From: Cylindrotheca closterium
Lineage: Eukaryota > Bacillariophyta > Bacillariophyceae > Bacillariales > Bacillariaceae
Assembly: GCA_933822405.4 (NCBI GenBank)
Contig: CAKOGP040001980.1
Coordinates: 1 to 64,000 of the forward strand
Reading direction: 5' to 3'
DNA: 64,000 nt
Position numbers and translations under genes: made by a program. The notes beneath the pieces are model-generated. The model worked only from the letters and a program-made list of their open reading frames with translations, searched no databases and had not been told where the DNA came from. Positions 20,256 through 31,686 of the stretch are shown piece after piece (the stretch's first letter is position 1; every line of letters begins with the position of its first letter).

Positions 20256-20665
20256 TCACTGGTGCTCGACTTGCTTTCTTTGAGGATTTGCTTCTTGTAA
20301 CATAGTGATGGAGTCTCCCTTTAGCAAAATTCTGCCTATTTCTGTTCTTTTTTTCCCTATTTCTACAGCATCATCCAATACCATGTTCATGTACTCGTCA
20401 AAGCCAATGATCTGACCTTCTAATTGTGTCTTTGTGTCCTCACACAACCAGATTCGAACACGTGTCTTTTTCTATCAGAGACAAGATAGAAGCAACATCC
20501 GTGAGACAGGAAGAAAGAACCGGAGAGAAGACAGAAAGACTAGCTGTGAGAAGGAAAAACAGAAGGAAGGTACAAACCCATAAGAATACTATTTCTCACC
20601 TGCAGGTGCCCAAAGATAACATTGATGGGCACTGTCATCACCTTTTTTACTCGTTTCGGCGGCAT
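20256..20665 (-). CDS. SNRPE: Small nuclear ribonucleoprotein E (SmE)
   Basis: Two exons (20665-20600 and 20471-20256, 128-nt intron) give 93 aa, against 92 in human SmE. SmE is one of seven Sm proteins forming the ring on U1, U2, U4 and U5 snRNAs. Sm1 and Sm2 signatures are clear: [20 protein letters not shown] and [14 protein letters not shown]. Exon 1 is [20 protein letters not shown] followed by LQ. Using the acceptor GATAG rather than AAAAG two codons later gives [13 protein letters not shown], which preserves the family spacing. Confidence 0.95.
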
Positions 20666-20807
20666 GGTGATGTATTGTGGATATAACGGAGTCCGTGATG
20701 AGAAGTTAAGGAATTGGGAGTGACTATAGTACCAAAAAGCCGCCGATCAGCTACTGTATGAGTTGACAGGGCAAACAGTTGATGATTTGTTGTTTTTATG
20801 CAAGCCT

Positions 20808-21155
20808 NNNNNNNNNNNNNNNNNNNNNNNNNNNNNNNNNNNNNNNNNNNNNNNNNNNNNNNNNNNNNNNNNNNNNNNNNNNNNNNNNNNNNNNNNNNNN
20901 NNNNNNNNNNNNNNNNNNNNNNNNNNNNNNNNNNNNNNNNNNNNNNNNNNNNNNNNNNNNNNNNNNNNNNNNNNNNNNNNNNNNNNNNNNNNNNNNNNNN
21001 NNNNNNNNNNNNNNNNNNNNNNNNNNNNNNNNNNNNNNNNNNNNNNNNNNNNNNNNNNNNNNNNNNNNNNNNNNNNNNNNNNNNNNNNNNNNNNNNNNNN
21101 NNNNNNNNNNNNNNNNNNNNNNNNNNNNNNNNNNNNNNNNNNNNNNNNNNNNNNN
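20808..21155. other. Assembly gap (348 N)
   Basis: A run of N. ORFs that cross it are artefacts. The gap lies between SmE and degenerate sequence, so a repeat that could not be assembled is likely. Confidence 0.99.
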
Positions 21156-22917
21156 GCCCGCTCGGTTTCATTGTAAAATGCTTTGTAGACAAAGGAGTGG
21201 ATGTGATCTGGATGCCGACGGTCCGATTGATTCATTCATTTGGCATGGTGCTCGATTCATAAAGAGCCCATATTAAATATGCTCCGGAATCCCAAATTTT
21301 GCGATCAAGGCAGAAACTTAAAACAGAATTGCAGTCTCTTGAGATTTGGACTGGCCAGAAGAAGGTTGTGAATAATATCTATGATATTCTACAACCAAAG
21401 GTCCAAGAAGAATCCATCTTTCAAAAGAATCACTCGGCTGTTTCGAATAAATCGCTGATGGCTGGGTGGTTCAGTTCGTGCTCATGCCCTGTTTGCGCTC
21501 GCCTTTGGTTGCAATGCATCGCTTTGATACACGAGGGTCAAGTAGGAAGGTACAACCAGATCTCATATTGATTTCTGGGGGGAGTCACTTACTGAAGGAT
21601 GCAGTGGTGGAAGCATCATCACATTCGCAGCTCAAGATGCATGCCCATGTTGCAGAAGGGAGCCATCCACTGTATCATCCATGCTAGACAATGGGTGCAT
21701 TCGTCGATTCAAGCGAAATGCAATGTCGTTAGCATCTAGGTGTGTTCTGCAAAAAGCCTTCTGAAACCAGAAGTATATATGCAATCTTGGGTTACGTGAA
21801 ACCCTCGAATGGCATTGAGACGGTGAAGAACAAATCAACAACTCGCCGGTTGCCAGCAATTGGGCCAACAAACCATCCGGATTCCCCCATTCAAACACCA
21901 CTTCATACTGGTAGTAATGGGTTTCCAACCCCTGTGAATACAGTCAACAAATGCATTCTTGAGTTCCGATGGATGGTTCATACAATAAAGGAAAAGCAGT
22001 TGAAGGACTTTCAGAGCAAGGTAGAACATATGATGGCGCGCTCGTGGATGAAGCCAAATCATCTGACTCCCATTGAAGTAATGCACCGCACCGAATACAT
22101 AGATTGCCAATGCTCCTGTCCTATGGGATGGTGATTGTGCGTGGTGCGGTCACTTCAGCTTTGAACTCAAAAGGACCTCCTCTGTATGGTGCTAGCTACG
22201 AGGACGATGCAAAGTCTCCCGGCAGACACTGAGATTTCTACTTTCATCCATTCATTGAGGACAGAATTGTGATGTATGATGCGACGTGGATTCCTCCGCT
22301 ATGTCCGTCAAATGCAGAGCTCCGTCGAGCCCTTTTCTATTCTATGATTACTAGTATGGTACGACTTGGACCAATGGAGCAGTCAGCAATCAACTTTGAG
22401 GCAGTGGATACGAGGAATACCTGTAGCTCTTAAGGACTCAGAGGTACTGGTGAAGCAGCGGAAGTTTTCAGAGGCAGATGTTCAACGCTACAAGATGTCG
22501 TGGTTCGTGAAATGTTGGCTATGCATTCCAACTGTGGCGGGATACTGATACTGTGTGGCTTTGGGAGGCTTGGACCATTCAAGTGAACTTCATTTACGAC
22601 AAGTTTCTCTACATAGTAGTTATAGTTATTATGCATTCTTTCCATAGTAGTTGATAGCTCAATAGGGTGGTAGCTATTCAGCATCAAAGCTACTGTTCCG
22701 CACGTAACAAAAATAGTGTACTTCCGGTTCGCAATAAGTTGCCAGTCTCCGGACCACCATACAAGACCACCTGTCCCGGTACCTGGTTTTCGATATGCAC
22801 ATGTAATCCACTTAGTCCATTCGTTCTTTTTTTTTTTAAAAGCATGACGAATGTAGAATTCCAAGTAGTCGTCCTCAGCATCAACATTGATGTTATGTGA
22901 GATGTGATGTATGACGC
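21156..22917. other. Degenerate, gene-poor region
   Basis: About 1.76 kb without an intact recognisable gene. The plus strand shows short protein-like stretches in different frames. An ORF at 21742-22134 (130 codons) carries no known motif. At about 22128-22430 a frame reads GPPLYGASYEDDAKSPGRH, a TGA stop, DFYFHPFIEDRIVMYDATW and LRRALFYSMITSMVRLGP, then ends. One internal stop in an otherwise open frame suggests a decayed gene or element, but I cannot name the family. A minus-strand ORF (22430-22936) overlaps it and is not convincing. Confidence 0.5.
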
Positions 22918-22995
22918 ATGACGCATCAAAGCGCACGGGATGTCAGAACAAGAATCATCTCAACCTCAAAAATAGCGGACTCCAACTTCTTTATC

Positions 22996-23799
22996 ATGCT
23001 ACTTGTTCGATTTCTCTGCATTTTCTCATTTTTGGGTATCGCTGCCTCTTTTACTCCACAAAAGAGCTCTTTCGTGTCTCAACCTTTGAATGGTGTCGGA
23101 AATGGAAGCTCGATGGAAATGGGATACAAGAAAGTGTTCGTTGCTGGAGCGACCAGAGGAGTTGGATTGTCAGTTGTTGAAAAGCTTGCTGCTAATGGTA
23201 TTGAAGTCGTAGCTTTGGCTCGAACCGAAGAAGCAGCTGAAAGTTTGAAAAAGATTGACGGTGTTTCGGTTGCAATCGGTGATGCATTCGACCAGAAGCG
23301 AGTGGAAGATGTGATGTGGGGATGCGATGCCGCCATTACAACACTCGGCGGTAGCACGGATGACAGAAGAGTTGATTATGAGGGAAACAATAATGTGATT
23401 GAATCTGCTGGTATTCTCGGTGTTACCCGCGTCCTTCTCGTTACGTCAATTGGATGCGGCTCTTCCAAGGAGGCAGCTCCTCCAGCCGTCTTTGAGGTTC
23501 TAAAGGATGTTTTGGCTGCAAAGGATAAGGCTGAAAACATTTTGATTAAGTACTATACCAATGTGAACTGGACAATTATCCGACCAGGAGGCCTTGTATC
23601 CGAACCGATGACTGGGGAGGCCATTTTGACTGAAGACAACACCGCAATTGGAAGTATCCACCGTGAAGATGTTGCCGACCTTGTCGTCAAGGCATTGAAC
23701 TCCCCCCAAACAGAACGAAAAATTCTTTCCGCGCTCGACCCATCCATCACCAGCTCGGTAGCAGTTGAAGGAAAGAAGTTCGAATCATTTGCAGTGTAA
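22996..23799 (+). CDS. Plastid-targeted atypical SDR (NAD(P)-binding, NmrA-like)
   Basis: 267 aa from ATG 22996; an earlier in-frame ATG (22918) would add 26 residues ahead of the signal peptide. The leader MLLVRFLCIFSFLGIAASF has an ASAFAP-like site (AAS-FTP), so import into the secondary plastid is expected. VFVAGATRGVGLSVVEKL is the Rossmann dinucleotide motif (GATRGVG), and WTIIRPGGLVSEP is typical of atypical SDRs. HREDVADLVVKAL follows as in NmrA/Tic62-like proteins. There is no SDR active-site YxxxK, so it may be a structural or regulatory binder rather than a dehydrogenase. Substrate unknown. Confidence 0.8.
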   Translation: MLLVRFLCIFSFLGIAASFTPQKSSFVSQPLNGVGNGSSMEMGYKKVFVAGATRGVGLSVVEKLAANGIEVVALARTEEAAESLKKIDGVSVAIGDAFDQKRVEDVMWGCDAAITTLGGSTDDRRVDYEGNNNVIESAGILGVTRVLLVTSIGCGSSKEAAPPAVFEVLKDVLAAKDKAENILIKYYTNVNWTIIRPGGLVSEPMTGEAILTEDNTAIGSIHREDVADLVVKALNSPQTERKILSALDPSITSSVAVEGKKFESFAV

Positions 23800-23841
23800 C
23801 ATGTCCCATTAGATCATCTCTCTCCCTTCGACTAGTGGTAC

Positions 23842-24543
23842 TCAATGTGAATCTTTAGGACTTTTTTTGGCATTGTCAATGGCTTCATCTCCATACACAT
23901 CCTCCACACTCAATTCCAAGACATTGTCGTTATTCACTACTCGTACATTTCCCCCGATGCGCTCCATGGCTTTTTCGATATTCCAGCCCGCATCGTCGTC
24001 TGAGAAGTATCCCAAGTTATCCGCAATCAGATGACGATTGTTGCAACCGGGGCACTGTACAATCACCACACCATTATTGTATGCATTTTCTGTGAACTGC
24101 TTCGCTGACCGTGTCCCGCAGACATTACAAGTGTAGATGATGGCTAATTTCTTCCCACCTTTCTGAGCACCAGGGATTCCCGAATCTGTCGTTCCTTCTC
24201 CAGTGATTGTATGCTGACTTGTCTCGTCCTTCGCTTCCATTTCATCTCTATTTCCGTTCTCAGCATCATTCGATTGATATCGACGTTGTTCCATCTGGAA
24301 AACATTCACTGGCGAAGACCAATTCACGCCCTGGGTCGAGATAGTTGTCGAATACCGACGACTCATAGGGTTTCTTATTGGTGAATGTGCCGGGCGTCTC
24401 ACAAAATGACAAATTATGAATTCATCAGCAAAATTGTGGTTGGTTCTCGATATCGCTGGTCGTGGGAGAGTTCGACGATGAATGCGTCTAAGAATCCCAT
24501 TGGCTCTTTCGCGTCCAAGATGACTTGCGCTTCCACGTATCAT
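23842..24543 (-). CDS. ZIM17: Zim17/Tim15-type DNL zinc finger protein (mtHsp70 escort)
   Basis: 233 aa, single exon, ATG 24543. The DNL zinc finger lies at about 133-190: YTCNVCGTRSAKQFTENAY, then VVIVQCPGCNNRHLIADNLG. Two CxxC pairs bind zinc, and the name-giving DNL triplet is present. Zim17 keeps mitochondrial Hsp70 soluble during protein import. The N-terminus is Arg/Ser-rich with few acidic residues and contains RRYSTTIST, which fits a mitochondrial presequence. The extension is longer than in yeast (174 aa total). Its 3' end lies 42 bp from the convergent SDR gene. A plastid paralog would be the alternative. Confidence 0.88.
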   Translation of the reverse strand: MIRGSASHLGRERANGILRRIHRRTLPRPAISRTNHNFADEFIICHFVRRPAHSPIRNPMSRRYSTTISTQGVNWSSPVNVFQMEQRRYQSNDAENGNRDEMEAKDETSQHTITGEGTTDSGIPGAQKGGKKLAIIYTCNVCGTRSAKQFTENAYNNGVVIVQCPGCNNRHLIADNLGYFSDDDAGWNIEKAMERIGGNVRVVNNDNVLELSVEDVYGDEAIDNAKKSPKDSH

Positions 24544-24826
24544 GGTGTTAAAGTGAGCTTAGTGTCTTCAATGCCACAGCTACAAACACTGCGAACTATG
24601 TTGAAGAATGGTTGGAAGATGGAAGATCAGGGTATTCTGTAGAACACATCGTTGCAAAACCAATCAATCAGATCGAGTGGGATGCGCGAAACACGCGCAA
24701 AGCCATCAATTTATTTGTTTTGATTCTTTCGACTATAATCCGCAACGACAGAAACAAGAGCGACAACATACTTGTACTGTAACTTCTTTAGCTGGGACAT
24801 TGCTCGTCACTTTTTCAAATCAAATC

Positions 24827-26912
24827 ATGTTCCGAATAGCAGAATTTTTAAGGAGGGAAAAGCTGTCACTGCTTCGAAGATTACAATCCAGTCTGAAGAG
24901 TAGTGTGACAACCTCATCCCTTTCCGTATCGCGAGAAAACCGAATTGGTAGTGAAAGGCTTGCCTCCTTGGATCCTTTCCGGACACACCGTCGTGAACAG
25001 AAGTTCGCAGCTCGTGATAATGACCATAGAGAAGCAATGAAGGTCTTTCTAGATTCATTGAATGCTGCTCTATCGTCGTCGTCGCTGCAGCAATCCGAGA
25101 TTGAATTAGGTTTACCAACGAATTCGCTCGTCGCAGAAACCATCCGAACACCAATGAACAATGGAAAAGAAGGAAAGAAAATAGGAATACACCCAAATGA
25201 GAGTTTTGATCAGACACCAGAAGTTGAAGAAAGAACAGGATCCAACTCGAAGATTGCATCACAAAACAAGAACGTCAATAGGCTCAATCTACTCTTGTCG
25301 CGTGCTGTTAGAAGAAAAAATGTCCAAAAGTCCGTCACTTTGTTCGAACAGGCAGTGGAGAATGATCAACTGATTGAGCCAGGACTGGTGTCAAAGCTCT
25401 TCTTTCTTGTTTCTAAAAGTGACCCAATAGCAGCATACGAGAACATGCGCTATTATCATCTACACCCAGATACGTCAGAAACCAGCATCGATATGTACAG
25501 ACGATTATGCAACTCTGTGGCATCACTAGATCCGCGACAGTATCCCCAACGGAAAATGGTTCATTTCGTTGAATGCTTGCTCCGTGACTTGGAAGAGATG
25601 GAAAATGATCAAAAGGCGCAGCTTTTGCCAAACTTGATTGTTTCACTAGTCAGGCAACGCAGTGTCAGCATTGGCCCATATGCCAACACATTGTATGATT
25701 ATATGATATCCAATGAGATGGAGATGACACCCGGATGGTTGAACAAGCTATTGTCGAGCTCCAAATATAATCGGCAAGAAGATCTTCCTTTCCACGACGT
25801 TTTGGCTCGATTGATTTCCAAAGGTTTCCCCCCACATCCACTCACTTCGATACCAGTTGTACACAATATGTTTCCATACACGGATACGCAGCAAATGCGA
25901 GTGGCTTTGCAAGCACTGCTGGACCTCCATGCAAGCTTTGACGAAGATGTTGACCCAAGTAGCAATGCCGCAATGTACGAGCACTACAAAATCGACAGAT
26001 CGACACTAGAGATGATTTCAACGGGTGCAGCACAAAAGGGCGATCCAGAATTAATAATGCTAGTATGGGAAGTACTAGAAACGCTGGGCTACAACCCCAC
26101 AGAGCATTTATTTGAGAACACGATTGTCGCATTTGCTTGCAATGAAAGTGCACTCGTTGATGCTTTTGCCGCGGTATCAGCAATGAAAGAAGCTGGATTC
26201 GAAGTTTCTCGTGCCTTGATTCGAAGTGTTTCTCGCGCCATTCGGTAAGTTGGGTGCTTTGTACAGATCCATTTCAGTATCATAAAGGGTTAAGCTGACT
26301 CTTGCTGCTTTCTACAGATCAAAACGCTGGCATGTGACCAATGCATTTGAGTTGCTGACGGAATCCAATCAGGAGGACTTGATTTGCCTTGAGAACTTCA
26401 ATATCGTAATGTCTAGTTATGCAGAGAGGGGTGATGTAAACGATGTATTGCGCGTCATGCAAACCATAAGAGATATCGACTTACAGCCAAATCAGGATTC
26501 CTATGCATTTGCGATGGAAGTATTGGGGAAGGATTTACATCGCAGGAAATCATCAAAAGACAAGTCACTGGTGCACAAGAACATTGAAAAAGCAAGTTCA
26601 CTTCTCGCATCAATGGAAGAGGAGGGGGTTCAACCGTCAGCAGATTTTGTTCGAAACTATGTTGAATTGCTTTGCATGGGAAATGAGCTCAACACCGCGA
26701 CTGAATTGATCCAAGATTGCTTGGCAACCGATGGGATGAGATCAGTTATTAGTAACAAGACACTTTATCGAGCAGCTATCGCACACGCCGATGTTGGAAA
26801 CATGGATATTGCGAAAGGACTTGCAGCACAGACAAGCGAGCTCATCCCAGTTCTGATCCGCAAGATCAAAAGCAAAGAACAACGCTTCCTCCATCTCAAG
26901 AGCATACGGTAA
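24827..26912 (+). CDS. Mitochondrial PPR-like helical-repeat protein
   Basis: Two exons (24827-26244 and 26318-26912, 73-nt intron, phase 2) give 670 aa. The leader MFRIAEFLRREKLSLLRRLQ and following Ser/Arg-rich residues look like a mitochondrial presequence, so I chose ATG 24827 over the upstream in-frame ATG 24608. Degenerate PPR/TPR helix pairs occur along the C-terminal two thirds, for example NFNIVMSSYAERGDVNDVLR with LQPNQDSYAFAMEVL, and NKTLYRAAIAHADVGNMDIA. Such proteins usually bind organelle RNA. The repeats are too divergent to read a binding code. Confidence 0.7.
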
Positions 26913-27574
26913 AGCTTTCGCATAATCACTACTGTAGCGACGCAGTTGCTGATGGTACGAAAGGTTTACGTAACGAAGCAATGCGCTGTACCGAAATAGA
27001 TATATAAGAGTATAAATAGTAACAATTGTAGGAAAAAACAAGAAGAAAGGTCTCGGACAATAAACCATACAGGTATTGTAATGGTACGATACAATATCAT
27101 TTGTTATATCTCTATGTTTCGCTCTACTGTACATCCAGGAATAATCGAAGGAGTCAGAAAACAGACGGGAAACAACAGACACAGGAGGAGACGAGTCCTA
27201 GTAGAGGAATCAAAAGATTCCAAATTGGACTTCGCTTCTGTTTGAACAAACATCAAGAACGTTCCAAACAGGAATAAGTAATAGTCTACACGGTTGTACG
27301 AGCTGGAAAAGAACTCAAGCTATTACAACCTACCGGTAACAGATGAGAAGCGACAGAAAATGGCACCAGGCTGTCTCTTCTCACTTCGCTGAAAATTCTC
27401 AGAATCTATCACGAACGGACACAACAACAATAAATTTCCTGCATCATGGTAGAAACAAAATGATTTTTGGGACGAAGAAGGTCCCCCGAACTTTTGGAAG
27501 TTGAAGACGATGATTTTGGTGACGTAAGCATTTTGCAACAAAGGATTGATTCATACTACAGTCCATCAAGAAAA
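26913..27574. other. Spacer with two CTACTGTA copies and a uORF
   Basis: 662 nt. CTACTGTA occurs at 26929 (17 bp past the PPR stop) and 27124. A five-codon uORF (27446-27463) precedes the next gene. The frame of that gene is open upstream to 27467 without an ATG. Confidence 0.45.
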
Positions 27575-28450
27575 ATGAAACGGGCAGTCCTATCATCAGG
27601 CCTTACCATGGCCATGAGCAGCCTTGTTTGTTCATTTCCGATCCCAAATGTTCTCCCAAAGCACCCGTCCGGCGTAGCAAGGTCCACACCAACGATTGAA
27701 ACATGCCGATACAACTTTTTCAAAGACATGATCGATGGAGCCTTCGAAAATGATCGTTCTCTCTCTGGAGACAAAACGAAGGGCCAATACGATGCTCCTG
27801 GGGAAGAATTTGTAGAGAGGAACGCACAGTTTTCTGAATTAACAGCAACGCAACGAAAGTGGCGTGAAACGCAACAAAGAAATGACGTGACCCCCGAGAT
27901 AGTCACTGGAACCTCCTGGACTTTGGACTTGTACTTGTCTGGAGTTCCAGAGCGAGATCCGAGTAATGATTTGTATGGAAGTCGCGTGAACATTTCTTCG
28001 AGAGATCGTCAAACGGGTTTGAATTTACCTGGTGTTCCTTCAACTAGCGTCACTGTGACCTTTCTGGAAGAAGGAGTATGTCGAGTATCTGAATCTGGGT
28101 TCACATCAGGAGAAATGGACGGTGAATGGAAGTTGTCCGAGAACGGAAAGATTTTGCGATTCAGCATGGATTCTTTGGGATATACTCGAACAGTTCAAAC
28201 AAAAGGAAGCATCCAGAAGGTCTACTGGACCGACGAAGAAGAGAAGCCTATTCAAACCTCTAGCACCTATTCGATCCCACCAGGACTTGTATATGGAGAC
28301 GTGGAGTTGACCACTAGCCGAAACCCTGGCACGTTTGAAATGGGCAACGGTGGCGTCTTGCGTATTGAGAAAGAGGCTGGTCTCTTCGGAATCTCCAGCC
28401 AACTGAAAACATGTGGCAAATTCGAAGCGAGAAGGAATAACTCGAGCTAG
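27575..28450 (+). CDS. Plastid-targeted conserved-looking protein of unknown function
   Basis: 291 aa from ATG 27575. The leader MKRAVLSSGLTMAMSSLVCS followed by FPI fits a signal peptide plus plastid cleavage site. The mature part from about residue 95 (GTSWTLDLYLSG, then VTVTFLEEGVCRVSESGFTS, DGEWKLSENGKILRFSMDSL) has alternating beta-strands that recall lipocalin-like or META-type barrels, but I do not recognise a family. No catalytic motif is seen. Confidence 0.65.
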   Translation: MKRAVLSSGLTMAMSSLVCSFPIPNVLPKHPSGVARSTPTIETCRYNFFKDMIDGAFENDRSLSGDKTKGQYDAPGEEFVERNAQFSELTATQRKWRETQQRNDVTPEIVTGTSWTLDLYLSGVPERDPSNDLYGSRVNISSRDRQTGLNLPGVPSTSVTVTFLEEGVCRVSESGFTSGEMDGEWKLSENGKILRFSMDSLGYTRTVQTKGSIQKVYWTDEEEKPIQTSSTYSIPPGLVYGDVELTTSRNPGTFEMGNGGVLRIEKEAGLFGISSQLKTCGKFEARRNNSS

Positions 28451-28556
28451 TTCCTATCGACAACACACAAGGCCAGTTTTGAATGTCAAGAATTTTGTAG
28501 TGCTGCACAGCATCTCCTATTTCCATATTTTACTCTTACATGAGTGAGTTATCATT

Positions 28557-29642
28557 TTAGTAGAATTGGGTTCGAACTTTGTGGAACGGTTTCAGTAAAC
28601 CGTCTTGGTGCATCTTTTCACCAACTTGCCACAAGTACCAATCCACTGTAACCGCGGTAAAGGGCTCCTCGCCTTTGGATCTATCATTAAGATGTTCGAC
28701 AAGATTTTCCACAGCCACAACAGTTGCCGCTCTTATTGACAATTCATCTTTGGACCGAACAGGAATCTCGCTGCCTTCATCAACAATAGTTTCAAGGTGC
28801 GGTTGGTACTTCAAAATATCAAAATGGCGAAGGATTTGTGGTACACGGTAGTCCGCAAAGGTCGTCAATTTATCCATATTCTTCAGGTTCAGATTTAGAG
28901 CGGCATTAATGTCTCCAACAAATATCTGGGCTCGCTTAAGAAAGAAGATGGTCGGGAAGTCCTCCCTCGATGGTACGATGTCGCGAAAACCAGGAAAGTT
29001 CTGTAGAATGAGCTCCACTAAGACACAAGCGTCCTTATTTGCAGCTTCTATCAATTCCATTGCAGAGCCATTGAAGGACTTTTTCAAGCCTTCCCCAACT
29101 TCTGCCAATAATTGCGTCCTTTTCTCGATGTTGTCAAGGTACAATTCTTTCAAGTGAGGTTGCAATGTCGCGTTCAAAGATTCGGGGGTAAGCTTGGACA
29201 AATTTTCAGGCGAAAATGCATAAGAGGATTCACAAGTATGCGATTCTGTGGAGTCGGCACTCTCTTGGTCTGCCTCTGCCAGGTGCTTGAGCGACATAGC
29301 CAAATGTTCATATTCAAGAGGGTTGATATCTTTGGAAGCTGCATTCTTATTTGGCCAAAAGCAAAAATTGATCGCATCCAAAGTCAATATATAGAGCGCC
29401 ACCCTTTCCTTCCGCCGCCGCTCAGATCCATTGTATCCAGCCCCAGTATAGTGCCACTTTTCTTCATCCCACTGGATCCAAGTTGGATTCTCCTTTTTTC
29501 GTAGCAATATGTCATGGGCTAATCGACTAAGATTCTGTGTTTGGATCGTGACTGAGCACCCTTCTTTTTCCATCCATTGAGAGCATGTCAATCTCACTTT
29601 TGTACAAGGGTCTGAAAATGTCTCGTAGTCTTTGGTTGTCAT
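28557..29642 (-). CDS. QNG1: Queuosine 5'-phosphate N-glycosylase/hydrolase (DUF2419)
   Basis: 361 aa, single exon. The family releases queuine from queuosine 5'-phosphate so that it can be reinserted into tRNA; eukaryotes cannot make queuine de novo. The hallmark FADYRVPQILRHF is present (about residue 275), preceded by LTLDAINFCFWP near residue 90 and PTIFFLKRAQIFVGDINAAL. The C-terminus carries FTAVTVDWYLWQVGE. The start is ATG 29642 (MTTKDYET); an upstream TTG extension is discounted. Length is close to human QNG1 (341 aa). It is divergent from eIF2 gamma across 252 bp, so two translation-related genes share a promoter region. Confidence 0.93.
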   Translation of the reverse strand: MTTKDYETFSDPCTKVRLTCSQWMEKEGCSVTIQTQNLSRLAHDILLRKKENPTWIQWDEEKWHYTGAGYNGSERRRKERVALYILTLDAINFCFWPNKNAASKDINPLEYEHLAMSLKHLAEADQESADSTESHTCESSYAFSPENLSKLTPESLNATLQPHLKELYLDNIEKRTQLLAEVGEGLKKSFNGSAMELIEAANKDACVLVELILQNFPGFRDIVPSREDFPTIFFLKRAQIFVGDINAALNLNLKNMDKLTTFADYRVPQILRHFDILKYQPHLETIVDEGSEIPVRSKDELSIRAATVVAVENLVEHLNDRSKGEEPFTAVTVDWYLWQVGEKMHQDGLLKPFHKVRTQFY

Positions 29643-29894
29643 CGTTTTTCCTTTTTCTATAATATTGAATATGTGGAGTTGCAAGATGGAGGATGTTGTG
29701 TTTTCGACTCATCCGAGTTGACATCATTGGTGCCACAATATGTGCGGTCTGACTTCGGCTGCCTTTCCGTCTCCCGCCTTCATAGCTGCACACCAAGCAC
29801 TACGTTTGGAGGTTGTGATTGCAAAGGAGTGAAACTTGAAAGTGAACTATCTCTACTGCTTGCAAAAAAGCTTTATTACCAAGCAACGAATATC

Positions 29895-31379
29895 ATGGTA
29901 AAAGAAGGTAAAAAGCAAACTCACCTAAAGCCGCAGGATGCCTCCGCTGTGGATGCATCAAAATTGACAGCATTGACGCCTGAAGTTGTAAGTGTTAAAT
30001 GAAAATGATATGAATCCTCTACTGGGGAATTTTTTCTCACTTTCGCTTTATGTGTGTTTCGATGACAGATTTCTCGTCAAGCAACCATCAATATCGGTAC
30101 TATTGGTCACGTCGCCCACGGAAAATCAACCGTTGTGAAAGCCATCAGTGGTGTCCAAACCGTTCGTTTCAAGAACGAATTAGAACGTAACATTACTATC
30201 AAACTCGGCTATGCAAATGCAAAAGTTTACAAGGGAGATAGCAAAGACTCGAAAGGAGGATTCTACACATCGAGAGGTTCCTCCCACCCCGATGAGTTTG
30301 TGGATGAAATCTCGGGTGTGACTTACCGTTTGCGCCGACATGTTAGTTTCGTGGATTGTCCCGGTCACGATATTCTGATGGCAACGATGTTGAATGGAGC
30401 GGCAGTGATGGACGCCGCCTTCTTGCTGGTAGCTGGAAATGAAACCTGTCCTCAACCACAGACCAGTGAACACTTGGCAGCTGTGGAGATTATGCGTCTT
30501 CAAGAAATTCTAATTCTTCAAAATAAGGTGGATTTGGTCAAGCCAGACGCTGCCTTGGCTCAACAGGAACAGATTCGAAAGTTTGTGGCCGGAACTGTTG
30601 CTGACTCGGCACCCATTATTCCTATTTCTGCCGTTCTGAAATACAACATTGATGTGGTCTGTGAATTCATTGTCCGAAAGATTCCACTTCCCCCTCGTGA
30701 TTTTACTAGTGTTCCACGTTTGATTGTTATCCGATCGTTCGATGTCAACAGACCCGGTCAAGACGTCAGTGATCTGCAAGGAGGTGTTGCCGGAGGATCT
30801 ATCTTGCAAGGTGTCCTCAAGGTTGGAGATGAAATTGAGGTTCGTCCAGGTATCGTCACTAAGCAAGAGGATGACAACGGTAACACCACAATGGTATGCT
30901 CTCCCATCTTCTCCAAGATTTCTTCGTTGTATGCAGAACAAAACGATCTCCAATTCGCTGTCCCTGGTGGTTTGATTGGTGTCGGTACTCGGATTGATCC
31001 TACGCTAACTCGTGCCGATCGATTGGTTGGACAAGTTCTTGGAATCAAGGGACAGCTCCCTGATGTATTCTGCGAGATCGAGATCTCTTACTACTTATTG
31101 AGACGACTGTTGGGTGTTAAGACTAGTGATGGTGGAAAGCAAGCCAAGGTTCAAAAACTGTCGAAGAACGAAATTCTGATGGTCAATATCGGGTCAACGT
31201 CTACTGGAGGAAGAGTAAACGCCGTCAAGGGTGACTTGGCTAAGATTGCTCTCACACAACCGGTTTGTACAACTGAAGGTGAAAAGATTGCTTTATCAAG
31301 ACGTGTTGATAAGCACTGGCGTCTCATCGGCTGGGGACAAATCCGAAAGGGAACAAAGATTGAGATCAAGGAAGTTTAA
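29895..31379 (+). CDS. EIF2S3: Translation initiation factor eIF2 subunit gamma
   Basis: Two exons (29895-29987 and 30069-31379; 81-nt intron, phase 0) give 467 aa. This GTPase carries Met-tRNAi to the 40S subunit. Motifs: G1 [10 protein letters not shown]3 VDCPGHD, G4 QNKVDL, and the eIF2 gamma-specific [15 protein letters not shown]. The zinc-knuckle cysteines seen in archaeal aIF2 gamma are not evident, which is usual in eukaryotes. Exon 1 encodes [20 protein letters not shown] plus 11 more residues. C-terminal domains II and III are intact ([12 protein letters not shown]). Confidence 0.96.
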
Positions 31380-31686
31380 AAATGTATTTACTGTCTCTAG
31401 AGTAGCTTGGATCATGTGCAATTGAAGTAGGTTTGGTTTCGACAAGCTTGGTCTGAGCAACTTGATTTCGTTTTCCAGACGCGGGTGATGATATTGTAGA
31501 TTTTTCTTTCTTTAATATGTACTCTCTTTTGAACAATGTCTGTCATCACAATCCACTCGATATACCATCGTCCAATGCTTTTGTTGTTTTGGGGTGCTAT
31601 GGAGCACTGAGAGCACAATACATAAAACCATAGTTGCGAAGAGACTTCGATTAATCTGTCCCTCTTGTTTTCATTGGTCCCATCCA
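31380..31686. other. Convergent spacer
   Basis: 307 nt between the 3' ends of eIF2 gamma and the sulfotransferase. AT-rich, no gene or strong repeat seen. Confidence 0.5.

Noticed and set aside
20647..21276. Several ORFs that run through the N block, 137-181 codons
   Set aside because: The middle is undetermined N; only a few real codons flank the gap on each side.
22430..22936. 168-codon minus-strand ORF
   Set aside because: No motif, overlaps degenerate plus-strand fragments and the SDR 5' region; composition is spacer-like.
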